Below, piece after piece: positions 19,961-28,822 of a stretch of DNA of 64,000 nt. Source of the stretch: Lactobacillus sp. ESL0679 (GTDB lineage Bacteria > Bacillota > Bacilli > Lactobacillales > Lactobacillaceae). A model generated the notes under the pieces. That model saw nothing but the letters and a program-made list of their open reading frames with translations, had not been told where the DNA came from and ran no database searches. The position numbers and the translations under genes are program-made. Every line of letters begins with the position of its first letter. Position 1 is the stretch's first letter. Location of the stretch: the NCBI RefSeq assembly GCF_029433515.1, contig NZ_JAQTIG010000003.1:124001-188000 (forward strand), in the 5' to 3' direction.

Positions 19961-20088
19961 GATTATTAAGTGTGAAGCTAGAGTGTTTATTTAATTTGTG
20001 TAAAAACATGAAAGCAGAGTTATGTTCAAAAAATCATATATAGGTTATAATAATCTGTAGAAATTAGTTTTTTGAAAGGTGGGTTTTT

Positions 20089-20628
20089 ATGAAAATCCTT
20101 GCATTATCTGGCTCAAATGCCAATAATTCGTTTAATGAAGCTTTGCTTAAGTTTATCTCTAAGCACTTCGCCGACAGATATGATTTTAAACTGGCAACAG
20201 TTAAGGGGTTACCAATGTTTAAAGAGGGTGAAGATGCTCCCGAATCAGTTACTGCTTTAAGTAAAGAAATTGAAGCTGCTGATTTAGTATTGATTGGTTC
20301 ACCTGAACAACAACACTCAGTAACAAGTGCTTTGAGTAGTGCTCTTGAATGGTTATCAAGCACTTCTCACCCATTTAAGAACAAGCCAGTTGTTATGGTA
20401 TCAACTTCACCAATGCCACAAGGTGCTTCACGTTCACAAAGTCGCTTAAGAAGCTTGTTAATGGCTCCTGGCTTTGGTGCAAATGTTTTTGCTGGTGATG
20501 AATTCATGATGGGCAACGGTCCTAGTCAATTTGATGATAACGGTGACCTGACTGATGAGGGTACCGTTAAATTCTTAGGTCAATTCTTTGACGAAGTTGA
20601 CGAATGGTACGCACAAGTTACTAAGTAA
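20089..20628 (+). CDS. NAD(P)H-dependent FMN reductase, copy 1
   Basis: 179 aa flavodoxin-like fold. The N-terminal phosphate loop [14 protein letters not shown] binds FMN. The second FMN loop reads GSPEQQHSV where its neighbour and most of the family have TPEYxHxIP, so this copy has diverged at the flavin/nicotinamide site. It is behind AAGGTGGG and 12 bases before copy 2, so the two are one operon. In lactobacilli such small flavin reductases feed electrons to FMN_bind reductases (for example HcrB with HcrA); that role is suggested here by the ApbE gene 1.4 kb downstream. Confidence 0.88.
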   Translation: MKILALSGSNANNSFNEALLKFISKHFADRYDFKLATVKGLPMFKEGEDAPESVTALSKEIEAADLVLIGSPEQQHSVTSALSSALEWLSSTSHPFKNKPVVMVSTSPMPQGASRSQSRLRSLLMAPGFGANVFAGDEFMMGNGPSQFDDNGDLTDEGTVKFLGQFFDEVDEWYAQVTK

Positions 20629-20640
20629 GGAGGACCAAGA

Positions 20641-21189
20641 ATGAAAATTTTATCAATCGTTGGTACAAACGCAGATTTTTCATATAACCGCTTTTTAGCA
20701 CAATTTATCGCTAAGCGTTACGCTGACAAGGCTGATATCGAAGTAAAAGAAATCGATAAGTTAACACCTTTCTGCAGAACGCAAATGGCTGATGACACAA
20801 TTAAAGCTTGGATTGAAGACATTAAAGCTGCTGATGGTATTGTAATTACCACTCCAGAATATGACCATACTATTCCTGCACCATTAAAGAGTGCTTTGGA
20901 ATGGTTGGGTTCACATGCTGGTCCTAACGTTATGAAGAACAAGCCAGTTGCTATTGCTGGTGCTTCATACGGTAGCCAAGGTTCTGGTCGCGCTCAAGAA
21001 GATATGCGTGAAATTTTACTTTCACCAGATATGAGTGCTAATGTTTTGCCAGGTAACGAAGTCTTAATCGGCGGTGTCGCAAGTAAGTTTAATAAAGAAA
21101 CTGGCGAATTAACTGATGAAGCTACTATTAAATCATTAGATGGTATGATGGATAACTTCTTCAATTTTGTTAAGCAAGCAACTAAATAA
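20641..21189 (+). CDS. NAD(P)H-dependent FMN reductase, copy 2
   Basis: 182 aa, a tandem paralogue of the preceding gene. The FMN loops ILSIVGTNADFSYN and TTPEYDHTIPAPLKSALEWL keep the family pattern, so this copy looks catalytically standard. It sits behind AAGGAGG and ends in a terminator. It transfers electrons from NAD(P)H to FMN, free or protein-bound. Two adjacent copies with different loops suggest either two acceptors or a heteromeric enzyme, which is inference. Confidence 0.9.
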   Translation: MKILSIVGTNADFSYNRFLAQFIAKRYADKADIEVKEIDKLTPFCRTQMADDTIKAWIEDIKAADGIVITTPEYDHTIPAPLKSALEWLGSHAGPNVMKNKPVAIAGASYGSQGSGRAQEDMREILLSPDMSANVLPGNEVLIGGVASKFNKETGELTDEATIKSLDGMMDNFFNFVKQATK

Positions 21190-21219
21190 AGTTTTGCTAG
21201 AATGCCTGGCATAGAGTAA

Positions 21220-21253
21220 AATAACCGGATAGGAGTACTATCCGGTTATTTTT
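21220..21253 (+). terminator. Rho-independent terminator
   Basis: AATAACCGGATAG, five bases, CTATCCGGTTATT, then T-run. It ends the FMN reductase pair. Confidence 0.92.
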
Positions 21254-21273
21254 ATGCTAGAAAGTGTATTTAC

Positions 21274-22065
21274 ATGTCTGAGCCTGTAGTTTTACCAGTG
21301 TTATCTGTTCGCAATCCCCGAGATTTAGGCGGTTATCGCGGCTTTGAAAATCGCAAAATAAAAAAGCATCGTTTGCTTAGAACTGGCAATATTAGTAAAG
21401 TTACGGTACAAGACCAACAGTTTTTGCTTGATTATGGTCTGAAAAAAATTATTGATTTGCGTTCTCCGGCAGAATGTGAAATTAATCCTGATAAAACACT
21501 CGCTGGCGTTGAACATTATCAGTTGCCACTAGGAATTGAAGACAATACTTCCGGTGGTGGCAGCCAGATTGAAGAAAACAAGGCCAAGTATCGTCAGGAT
21601 CAGTATGCAGGATTAAAAATGATGTGCGCGCGTTATCGTAAACACATTTTAAATAAGAGTAGTCAAGATAGTTTTCATCAAATTTTGCAATTGATTGCTA
21701 GTCAAGATCAAGGCGCAATTTTGTATCATTGTTCAGAAGGCAAGGATAGGACCGGCTTAGTGACACTGCTCATTTTGCATATTTTAGGAGTTGACCCTGA
21801 AACAATTCGGCAAGATTATTTATATTCAAATTACATGTTAAATGAGTATCGTGCTGTCCGTGATCGCCGGTTTAAACAGCGTGGTGAAAACGATAAGTTT
21901 CGCGCTAACATGCGTGTTTTGGGTTCAGTCAGCGATGCGTTCTTGGATACTAGCTTGATTACAATTAATGAAGTATATGGCGGTTTAGACGCTTACCTTG
22001 AACAAGCAGTAGGAATTACAGCGCAAGTTCAAGATGATATTAGAAATAAATATTTGGAAAAGTAG
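21274..22065 (+). CDS. Tyrosine-protein phosphatase (DUF/Y_phosphatase3 type)
   Basis: 263 aa. N-terminal family motif VRNPRDLGGYRG and the catalytic loop HCSEGKDRTG near residues 151-160 (Cys nucleophile, Arg) identify the bacterial dual-specificity/tyrosine phosphatase family that also acts on phosphoinositides in some pathogens. No signal peptide, so cytoplasmic. It is eight bases upstream of apbE and probably shares its transcript, but no functional link is known to me. Confidence 0.88.
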   Translation: MSEPVVLPVLSVRNPRDLGGYRGFENRKIKKHRLLRTGNISKVTVQDQQFLLDYGLKKIIDLRSPAECEINPDKTLAGVEHYQLPLGIEDNTSGGGSQIEENKAKYRQDQYAGLKMMCARYRKHILNKSSQDSFHQILQLIASQDQGAILYHCSEGKDRTGLVTLLILHILGVDPETIRQDYLYSNYMLNEYRAVRDRRFKQRGENDKFRANMRVLGSVSDAFLDTSLITINEVYGGLDAYLEQAVGITAQVQDDIRNKYLEK

Positions 22066-22073
22066 GTATAGCA

Positions 22074-23003
22074 ATGATTGATGATTTAGCATTAGAACAA
22101 GCAGTTGGTCAGCATCACGCCTTAGGGACGTCAATTACGTTACAGATTTTTGGCACGCAAGATCAGGACATCATTAATAAGTCTTTTGACTTAATCGATC
22201 ATTATGAGGACTTGTTGACGGTTAACCGCGATCAATCTGAGGTAATGAGTGTTAACCACGCTGCTGGGAAGCACCCGGTACAAGTATCGAGCGGTACTTA
22301 CAGCTTGATTAAATTAGCTGTAAAAGAAAGCCGAGCTAACTTTGGCTTTAACGCATTGATTGGGCCAGTAGTTAAGCTGTGGGCAATTGGGTTTAAGGGT
22401 GCGCACGTGCCAACTGATGCCCAAATTAAAGAAAAAATGAAATTAATCGACCCGTTTAACGTTGAACTTGACGATAATAATCAATCTGTCTTTTTAACTA
22501 AAGAAGGAATGGAACTTGACCTTGGTGGGATTGCCAAGGGCTGGATTGCTGACAGGATTCGGGACTTCTGGCATGCTTATGGCGTCAATGCTGGGATTAT
22601 TAACCTTGGCGGCAATATTCTGCTGGTTGGTGATTCGCCTAAACGGATTAGCGGCCAGTGGTCAGTGGGTGTTCAAGACCCGAAAGAAAAGCGTGGTAAA
22701 AATATTACTTCGGTAATGGTACCTAAATGTTCGGCAGTTACTAGTGGGACGTATGAGCGCTACTTAGTTGTTGATGGGCATAAGTATCACCACTTAATTG
22801 ACCCGCGGACTGGTTATCCAGTAGAAACTGATTTGGCTGGGGTGACTACCTTTACCAAGGATTCAGTTGAAGCTGAAATTGAATGTAAGCGACTATTTTT
22901 TGCTGGGCATCCAATTAAGGGCTGGCATGATGATCCCGATCGTGTTGGTGCAATTTTTGTTTATAATGATGAACACGTCGAGTATGACAATTTTAATAAT
23001 TAA
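22074..23003 (+). CDS. apbE: FAD:protein FMN transferase
   Basis: 309 aa ApbE family. Landmarks are ALGTSITLQIFG at the N terminus, DLGGIAKGWIAD near residue 151, NLGGNILLVG near residue 180 and the C-terminal LIDPRTGYPV near residue 242. It moves FMN from FAD onto a Ser/Thr of target proteins, needing Mg. There is no lipoprotein or signal sequence, so this form works in the cytoplasm. Its likely target in this window is the FMN_bind domain of the reductase at 44336-46192, whose SGAS site is also cytoplasmic. It lies beside two flavin reductases. Confidence 0.93.
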   Translation: MIDDLALEQAVGQHHALGTSITLQIFGTQDQDIINKSFDLIDHYEDLLTVNRDQSEVMSVNHAAGKHPVQVSSGTYSLIKLAVKESRANFGFNALIGPVVKLWAIGFKGAHVPTDAQIKEKMKLIDPFNVELDDNNQSVFLTKEGMELDLGGIAKGWIADRIRDFWHAYGVNAGIINLGGNILLVGDSPKRISGQWSVGVQDPKEKRGKNITSVMVPKCSAVTSGTYERYLVVDGHKYHHLIDPRTGYPVETDLAGVTTFTKDSVEAEIECKRLFFAGHPIKGWHDDPDRVGAIFVYNDEHVEYDNFNN

Positions 23004-23009
23004 TTTAAG

Positions 23010-23052
23010 TAGCTATTACACAATTTTTATTGATTGCGTAATAGCTATTTTT
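23010..23052 (+). terminator. Rho-independent terminator
   Basis: TAGCTATTAC (23010-23019) pairs with GTAATAGCTA (23038-23047), followed by a T-rich tract. It ends the phosphatase-apbE transcript. Confidence 0.82.
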
Positions 23053-23101
23053 GTATAGTTCTAAGAGTAATTGGTTTTTAGCAATTGCTTTTGCCTTTCA
23101 T

Positions 23102-23151
23102 GTTTAATGCCCCTGAATCAACAATATACTTTTAAAAAGTAAGCATTAAAC
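23102..23151. repeat. Nested inverted repeats upstream of the WxL gene
   Basis: The outer arms GTTTAATGC (23102-23110) and GCATTAAAC (23143-23151) enclose an inner hairpin TACTTT-taa-AAAGTA (23127-23141). They lie 90-140 bases before the WxL protein start. They could be an operator pair or an mRNA leader structure. Confidence 0.5.
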
Positions 23152-23242
23152 TTGCTAAAAATAGTTATTAGTCAGTAAACTTGTAAATGCTGCATGCAGA
23201 AATTTTATTTAATCGAATTTTATAAGTAAGAAAGGGAAACTT

Positions 23243-23797
23243 ATGAAGAAAAGTGTAATTTTAACGGCCGCAATGACATTAATAGCTAGTCTCGGTGTAT
23301 CAACTGGTGTAGTTAAAGCTGCTGAAAATCCAACTAAAGATAGTGCTACTAAAGTTGCTGTTCAAGCAGGTACACTGACACTAGGTAATGTATCAGACTT
23401 TAACTTTAGTTCTTCAGTTGAAGCAATTGCTAACGGCGAGACAACTGCTAATATCGCTGCAGATGGCTCTATTGAAACTGCCGATAACCGCGGTCTAGGT
23501 ACTGATACTAACTGGACTTTATCTGCTGTACCAACAAAGTTAACAGATGCCAATGGTCATGTTTTAAAGGCTTCCAGTTTAACAATTAATGGTAAAGCTA
23601 CATCGGTCATTGATGGTACTAATGGCGTTGAAGTTGCTAGCGGTGATAAGGAAGGTACAATTACAACTCCGTTAACCGCTGCCAATACTTCAATCGCGCT
23701 TCAACAAGATAACCAAGTTTTTGCTGGTGATTACACGGGTACAATTACTTGGACATTAAGTGGTACACCTAAAGATACAGCTAATTCTGCTGAATAA
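23243..23797 (+). CDS. WxL-domain cell-surface protein
   Basis: 184 aa secreted protein. A signal peptide covers residues 1-27, ending near VVKAAEN. The rest is one WxL domain: the first W-x-L motif is in TNWTLSAVP near residue 93 and the second, near the C terminus, is TWTLSGTP. WxL domains bind peptidoglycan non-covalently at the Gram-positive surface. It is almost nothing but the domain, so it may be an adaptor rather than an enzyme. It is three bases upstream of its WxLIP partner. Confidence 0.9.
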   Translation: MKKSVILTAAMTLIASLGVSTGVVKAAENPTKDSATKVAVQAGTLTLGNVSDFNFSSSVEAIANGETTANIAADGSIETADNRGLGTDTNWTLSAVPTKLTDANGHVLKASSLTINGKATSVIDGTNGVEVASGDKEGTITTPLTAANTSIALQQDNQVFAGDYTGTITWTLSGTPKDTANSAE

Positions 23798-23799
23798 TC

Positions 23800-24822
23800 A
23801 TGAATTTTACTAGTGAGCGTAAGCGACTTGGCTTTATCTCTATTGCAGCAGCCCTGTTTTTGTTTAGTTTAATTGGAGGTAGACAAACAGTAAACGCAGC
23901 GGAAAGCTTTTCCGTTAGGGTTGCCGGCAGTAATTCTTCTTACATTGAACGCCAAGTCAAGCCGAAACAAAATCTTCGTGTTAAACTCGTTTTTGTTAAT
24001 AATAGTGCCAAAGTGCAGACAGTTAATGTGTCACCCAATCAAGCTGTCACTGGTGATAACGGCTTAGTGCAGTATAATCTGGCTAACCCGGGCAAACGAT
24101 ATTTTGGCCAAAATAATTTTGGGCAAATGACAAGTGGGCCGCGCCGCGTTAGGCTGGCTGCGCATGCTCAAGTCAGTAAAACCTATGTTGTTAAAGTTCC
24201 ACGAAAAGCTTTCAAGGGTGTTTTAGCTGGCGGCTTTTATGTGTCGCAAATTACTAAGCCGCAAAAAGATAAAAAAGCTGCAGGACAAAAGGCAGTGATG
24301 GGGTATCGCAATGTTTATTCTTATGTGATTCCGCTAATTTTGCGTGAAAGTAAGCAGGTGGTGCATACTAAGTTAGCGATGCCTAAGGTCATGACAAAAG
24401 TGGATCGGAGTAATCCCTTTATTATTGTCCGGCTAGCAAATGAGACACCGACAATGTTTGGTCAGCTGGATGTCACAACTAAAGTTGTGGATCCACGGAC
24501 TAAGAAGTCAGTGTTTGTGCAAACTAAGAAAAATCTGGCAATGGCGCCATTAAGCTATTTTGACAATCATGTTTTACTTAATAAAAAGTTGTCTAGTGGT
24601 ACTTATGACCTACTAGTAACAGCACAGTCGGGAACTCGGCATTGGCAATTTAAGCAAAAAGTTGAGATTGATGCTAAATTAGCGCAGGCTGCTAGTCAAA
24701 AGGATCATTCGCCAAAAAACCATAAACTCTGGTTGTGGTTAGCGATTGGTGCAGCAGTGATTGTGATACTCCTTATGCTCAGCGGCATGTATTATTTAGG
24801 TAAACGTCATAGTAAAAATTAA
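23800..24822 (+). CDS. WxL-interacting protein (DUF916/DUF3324)
   Basis: 340 aa membrane-anchored surface protein. A hydrophobic signal segment at about residues 12-32 is followed by two immunoglobulin-like domains of the WxLIP type (DUF916 about 35-155, DUF3324 about 165-290, including the GGFYVSQ turn), a basic linker and a C-terminal membrane helix at about 307-330 with a basic tail. Such proteins tether WxL proteins to the cell and may bind host or cell-wall ligands. The ATG is only three bases after the WxL gene; no Shine-Dalgarno separates them, so translation is coupled. Confidence 0.9.
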   Translation: MNFTSERKRLGFISIAAALFLFSLIGGRQTVNAAESFSVRVAGSNSSYIERQVKPKQNLRVKLVFVNNSAKVQTVNVSPNQAVTGDNGLVQYNLANPGKRYFGQNNFGQMTSGPRRVRLAAHAQVSKTYVVKVPRKAFKGVLAGGFYVSQITKPQKDKKAAGQKAVMGYRNVYSYVIPLILRESKQVVHTKLAMPKVMTKVDRSNPFIIVRLANETPTMFGQLDVTTKVVDPRTKKSVFVQTKKNLAMAPLSYFDNHVLLNKKLSSGTYDLLVTAQSGTRHWQFKQKVEIDAKLAQAASQKDHSPKNHKLWLWLAIGAAVIVILLMLSGMYYLGKRHSKN

Positions 24823-24829
24823 ATAAGAC

Positions 24830-24864
24830 AAAAGGACAAAGCGTAAAACCGTCTTGTCCTTTTT
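24830..24864. terminator. Bidirectional terminator
   Basis: AAAAGGACAA (24830-24839) pairs with TTGTCCTTTT (24854-24863), with T-runs on both strands. It separates the WxL pair from the convergent CvpA-family gene. Confidence 0.85.
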
Positions 24865-24878
24865 ATATTGTTAAAATT

Positions 24879-25415
24879 TTAAGCAGTTGTCCGGCTAATA
24901 CTGAAGATGCTGTTAAACACGCCGTTAGATAATCCTGGTGTGTTATAAATAATAAACCGTAAAAATGATGAATCGAGTGTTTGTTGGATGAACCACGGAT
25001 TTTGCAGCGCGTTAAGCATCGACAAAATAATATAGACGAAAAAGTAGCTGGCTACAAAGGATACGATTGCACCCAGCACACCGTCTAAAATACTGCCAAA
25101 GTTAGTGGCGTGAGGATTTTTACTTGGTACCCAACCCTTGAAAATTTTGACTACCATTTTGCCAACAAATAGTAAAATAAAGAAAGCAATAAAGCGAAAC
25201 AAAATTAAATTTGTACTCGGCGTTAAAGTGGTTTGCATATTTTGTCCGGTAATCTGGCCATAAAGCCAGTTTCCCAGCGGATTTTGAAATAAAATTGCAA
25301 CGATAAAAACAATTGCAGCAAAAATCAAATTAATTATTAATTTGGTAAAGCCTGTTTGGTAGCCCTTGTAGGTTTTTAGAGCCAAATAGGCTAAAACGAT
25401 TAAAGTAACGATCAT
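24879..25415 (-). CDS. CvpA-family membrane protein
   Basis: 178 aa, with four hydrophobic segments (about residues 1-20, 28-48, 70-95 and 110-135), the CvpA family layout. The family is named for colicin V production but is a general inner-membrane protein of unclear role. The start follows GGAGATAAAC. It is transcribed away from rsmG. Confidence 0.8.
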   Translation of the reverse strand: MIVTLIVLAYLALKTYKGYQTGFTKLIINLIFAAIVFIVAILFQNPLGNWLYGQITGQNMQTTLTPSTNLILFRFIAFFILLFVGKMVVKIFKGWVPSKNPHATNFGSILDGVLGAIVSFVASYFFVYIILSMLNALQNPWFIQQTLDSSFLRFIIYNTPGLSNGVFNSIFSISRTTA

Positions 25416-25547
25416 GTTTATCTCCTTTGTCGTATATTATAGCTTATTTTGCATATTTAGACTTTGACGATTGCCTAAAAATACTTCATAATTAAAGAGA
25501 TGTAATGGCTTTACAATAAGTTATTTTTGGCGTTAAATTTATAGAAT

Positions 25548-25572
25548 GTGAAACAAGGTTTCACGGGTGAAA
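25548..25572. promoter_or_regulatory. Three alternating parS-like half-sites before rsmG
   Basis: GTGAAAC (25548-25554), GTTTCAC (25558-25564) and GTGAAA (25567-25572) alternate in orientation. Consensus parS is TGTTTCAC joined directly to GTGAAACA. Here the centre pair is split by two G, and an extra outward half-site is present. It lies at the head of the rsmG-noc-soj-spo0J cluster. It may be a degenerate ParB or Noc site, or an autoregulatory operator. It is not a canonical parS. Confidence 0.35.
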
Positions 25573-25573
25573 A

Positions 25574-26296
25574 ATGAATCCTGAACAATTTGTCCAAGAA
25601 TTATCAAAACATAATTTTGAATTAAGTGAAAAGCAAATCAAACAATTTAAACTTTATTTTACTAACTTAGTGACGGCGAATGAGCACGTTAATCTGACGC
25701 GGATTACTGCAGAAGAAGATGTCTACTTAAAGCATTTTTTCGATAGCATTACGCCGCTGTTTGTCTTTAGCTCAGTCTTTAAGTCGGATGCCTCCTTATG
25801 TGATGTTGGTGCTGGAGCCGGTTTTCCGTCAATTCCGTTAAAGATTTTAATGCCGGAATTACAGGTAACGATTGTTGATTCGCTAGGAAAAAGGCTAACC
25901 TTTTTGCAAGATTTAGTTAGCAAGCTGGATTTAGAGGGTGTAACCTTAGTCCATGGTCGCGCTGAAGATGTCGGGCAAAATAAATTGTATCGCGAACAAT
26001 TTGACATCGTGACGGCGAGAGCGGTTGCTAATATGGCGGTATTAAGTGAATATTGCCTGCCGCTGGTTAAAGCAAATGGCTATTTCGTGGCTTTAAAAGG
26101 GCCAAAGGCTGAAAACGAATTGAAGGACAGCCAAAAGGCAGTTAAAGTGTTAGGTGGTAAGGTAATTGCTGGTGAGGAATTAGCTTTGCCCAAAAGTAAT
26201 GAAGAACGTACGCTTATTCTTGTTCAAAAAGTGCGGGCAACACCTAAGAAATATCCTCGGCAAGCGGGCACACCGCACCGAAAACCAATTCATTAA
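25574..26296 (+). CDS. rsmG: 16S rRNA (guanine-527-N7)-methyltransferase
   Basis: 240 aa, the usual RsmG (GidB) length. The SAM-binding motif [15 protein letters not shown] is near residue 77, and the active-site region TARAVANM is near residue 148. It methylates N7 of G527 in 16S rRNA; loss gives low-level streptomycin resistance in other bacteria. A basic tail ([15 protein letters not shown]) is typical. It heads the chromosome-segregation gene cluster, as in most Firmicutes near oriC. ATG behind GGGTG. Confidence 0.95.
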   Translation: MNPEQFVQELSKHNFELSEKQIKQFKLYFTNLVTANEHVNLTRITAEEDVYLKHFFDSITPLFVFSSVFKSDASLCDVGAGAGFPSIPLKILMPELQVTIVDSLGKRLTFLQDLVSKLDLEGVTLVHGRAEDVGQNKLYREQFDIVTARAVANMAVLSEYCLPLVKANGYFVALKGPKAENELKDSQKAVKVLGGKVIAGEELALPKSNEERTLILVQKVRATPKKYPRQAGTPHRKPIH

Positions 26297-26310
26297 TAGG
26301 GGGACTCTAT

Positions 26311-27162
26311 ATGTCAATCTTTTCTTCTTTACGACATCATGATGAAATTCCTAAAGATAAACAAATTAAAGATATCGAATTAACTAAAATTAAAGCAAAT
26401 TCTTACCAACCGCGGCGCGAGTTTTCAGATAAGTCGATCCGGGAATTGGCGTCAACTCTTGATAAAGATGGCCTTCTGCAGCCGATTATCGTGCGCGAGC
26501 AGGGTGATGATAATTATGAGATTATTGCTGGCGAGCGGCGGTACCGTGCTGCCAAGCACCTTGCATGGGAGACCATTCCAGCAATCGTGAACAACATGGA
26601 TAATAGTCAAGCTGCTTCCTTTGCTTTGATTGAGAATTTGCAGCGTGAGGATTTGAACCCCATTGATGAAGCTCAGGCTTATGATAATTTAATGAAATTA
26701 AATAACTTAACGCAAACAAGCTTGGCTAAAAATATCGGTAAGTCACAATCGTATGTTGCTAATAAATTACGGTTGTTAAAATTAACGCCCAAGGTGCAAA
26801 GTTATTTAGCTAGTGGTCAAATATCACCGCGCCACGGCCGGTGTCTTGTTGGTCTTAGTGAGAAGGATCAAGGCCGCGTTTTAGATGAGATTTTAGCTAA
26901 TAACCTAAACGTTAACGATACTGAAAAGATTGTCAAAGATGTCGACGGCTATTTTATCAATAAGCAAAAGCGGGCTAAGGATCAAGAGAAGGCTGAGCAG
27001 ACTAAGCGGGCTGTCAGCCGTATTCCTAAAGATTTGCAAGTGCAGATTAATACGATTAAGCGTGCTGTTAAGTTGGCTAAAGAATCGGGCATTAAGGTCA
27101 AAGTTAAGGAAAATAATGATCCTAATGATTATATGATTACAATTGAGTTGAAGAGAAAATAG
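26311..27162 (+). CDS. noc: Nucleoid occlusion protein Noc (ParB family)
   Basis: 283 aa. A short amphipathic start (MSIFSSLRHH) that could serve as the membrane-targeting helix of Noc, then the ParB CTPase domain with GERRYRA near residue 73 and ENLQREDLNP near residue 110, then a helix-turn-helix (about 135-160, LTQTSLAKNIGKSQSYVANKL) and a C-terminal dimerisation region. Noc spreads on DNA from its own sites and keeps the division ring off the nucleoid. Position between rsmG and soj supports noc rather than spo0J, the latter being encoded two genes on. Confidence 0.92.
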   Translation: MSIFSSLRHHDEIPKDKQIKDIELTKIKANSYQPRREFSDKSIRELASTLDKDGLLQPIIVREQGDDNYEIIAGERRYRAAKHLAWETIPAIVNNMDNSQAASFALIENLQREDLNPIDEAQAYDNLMKLNNLTQTSLAKNIGKSQSYVANKLRLLKLTPKVQSYLASGQISPRHGRCLVGLSEKDQGRVLDEILANNLNVNDTEKIVKDVDGYFINKQKRAKDQEKAEQTKRAVSRIPKDLQVQINTIKRAVKLAKESGIKVKVKENNDPNDYMITIELKRK

Positions 27163-27177
27163 GAAGGCGGAGCAAAA

Positions 27178-27957
27178 ATGGTAAAAGTAATTTCGGTTGC
27201 TAACCAAAAGGGTGGTGTTGGTAAAACAACGACGACAATTAACTTGTCGGCAGCTCTGGCTGAACGTGGCTATCATATCTTAATTATTGATATTGACCCC
27301 CAGGGAAACTTGACTTCCGGAATGGGAATTGAAAAGTCAGAAATTAATGATGATATTTATAGCGTACTGATTAATGATGTACCGTTAAAAGACACTATTT
27401 TCCATACTTCAAATCGAAATCTTGATTTAGTACCAGCCACAATTAACTTGTCTGGAGCAGAAACAGAACTGATTAGCATGATGGCGCGAGAAACCCGATT
27501 GAAGTCGGCAATTGATGTTGTTAGTAACGATTATGACTTCATCTTCATTGATTGTCCGCCGTCTCTTGGACAGCTGTCAATTAACGCCTTTACGGCATCG
27601 GACTCGATTTTGATACCGGTTCAAAGTGAATATTACGCAATGGAAGGTTTAAGCCAGCTATTAAATACAATTCGCTTAGTGCAAAAGCACTTTAACAAGG
27701 ATTTGGGTGTTGAGGGTGTCCTGTTGACGATGCTGGATGCGCGGACTAACTTGGGTGCCGAAGTAGTCAAGGAAGTTCAATCGTACTTTGCTAAAAAAGT
27801 ATACAAGACGATTATTCCGCGGATTACTAAACTAGCAGAAGCACCAAGTTATGGTCAATCAATTGCAGAATATGCTCCTAATTCCCGTGGTGCAAAGGTT
27901 TATGATGATTTAGCAAAAGAGGTGCTAAAGAATAATGGCAAGAGACTCAAGAAATAA
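27178..27957 (+). CDS. soj: Chromosome partitioning ATPase Soj (ParA)
   Basis: 259 aa. The deviant Walker A KGGVGKTTT is near residues 11-19, with both lysines of the ParA/MinD type. Walker B FIFIDCPPSL is near residue 121. It forms an ATP-dependent dimer on DNA and works with Spo0J on origin segregation and DnaA control. Strong AAGGCGGAG site. Its end overlaps spo0J by 23 bases. Confidence 0.95.
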   Translation: MVKVISVANQKGGVGKTTTTINLSAALAERGYHILIIDIDPQGNLTSGMGIEKSEINDDIYSVLINDVPLKDTIFHTSNRNLDLVPATINLSGAETELISMMARETRLKSAIDVVSNDYDFIFIDCPPSLGQLSINAFTASDSILIPVQSEYYAMEGLSQLLNTIRLVQKHFNKDLGVEGVLLTMLDARTNLGAEVVKEVQSYFAKKVYKTIIPRITKLAEAPSYGQSIAEYAPNSRGAKVYDDLAKEVLKNNGKRLKK

Positions 27958-28822
27958 AGAACCAAAGAAAAAGGGCGGCCTTGGTCGTGGTATTGAAGCC
28001 TTATTTGAGGATGAACCCCAGGTTGAAGAAACCGAAGAAGAAATTCTCGATCTTGACCTAAGTGACATTCGGCCCAATCCATACCAGCCGCGGAAGAACT
28101 TTGATGACAAAGCATTAAAGGAATTAGCTGATTCAATTAAAGAAAATGGTGTCTTTCAACCAATTATTGTGCGTAAGTCGGTTAACGGCTATGAGATTAT
28201 TGCGGGGGAGCGGCGTTTTCGGGCATCAAAATTAGCTAAAAAGACGACTGTCCCAGCAATTGTACGTGACTTTGACGAAGGTCAAATGATGGAAGTTGCC
28301 GTTTTGGAAAACTTGCAGCGTGAGGATTTGTCCCCACTTGAGGAAGCTCAGGCGTACGAAATGCTGCAAAAAAACTTGGGCTTAACGCAAGAAGAAGTTT
28401 CCAAACGAATGGGCAAGTCGCGGCCATATATTGCTAATTATCTGCGCTTATTGACTTTGCCGACAAAGACAAAGCACTTACTGCAATACGGGCAATTGTC
28501 AATGGGTCAAGCCAGAACTTTATTGGGACTCAAGAATAAGGATAAGATTGACGAAGTTGCAAAGCAAGTTGTTAAGGAAGGCATGCCGGTGCGTAAAGTT
28601 GAGGCATTGGTAGCGCAATTGAATGCTAAAAAGCAAACCAAGAAAACAACGCACAAGTCTGCTTTTATTCGGGCTAGTGAACACCAATTGGCTGATAAAT
28701 TAGGTTCAAGTGTCAATATTTCAGAAAGCAAGAAGGGTAAGGGTCATTTATCAATCGGCTTTAGCTCGGTTGATGAATTGAACCGGATTCTTGATATTTT
28801 AGGTGTTGATCTTGATGAATAA
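27935..28822 (+). CDS. parB: Chromosome partitioning protein Spo0J (ParB)
   Basis: 295 aa. A basic N-terminal tail (RNKEPKKKGGLGRG) carries the Soj-activating region. The CTPase motifs GERRFRA near residue 92 and ENLQREDLSP near residue 128 and an HTH at about 150-180 (GLTQEEVSKRMGKSRPYIANYL) follow. It binds parS, slides as a CTP clamp and loads SMC. The overlap with soj is normal. I did not see a perfect parS (TGTTTCACGTGAAACA) in the gene or nearby. Confidence 0.94.
   Translation: MARDSRNKEPKKKGGLGRGIEALFEDEPQVEETEEEILDLDLSDIRPNPYQPRKNFDDKALKELADSIKENGVFQPIIVRKSVNGYEIIAGERRFRASKLAKKTTVPAIVRDFDEGQMMEVAVLENLQREDLSPLEEAQAYEMLQKNLGLTQEEVSKRMGKSRPYIANYLRLLTLPTKTKHLLQYGQLSMGQARTLLGLKNKDKIDEVAKQVVKEGMPVRKVEALVAQLNAKKQTKKTTHKSAFIRASEHQLADKLGSSVNISESKKGKGHLSIGFSSVDELNRILDILGVDLDE

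Noticed and set aside
25558..25572. Canonical parS site
   Set aside because: The halves TTTCAC and GTGAAA are separated by two extra G and the outer bases do not match, so it is not a consensus parS.
26905..27276. 123-codon minus-strand open frame inside noc/soj
   Set aside because: It lies opposite two clearly conserved genes and has low-complexity composition, so it is a shadow frame.
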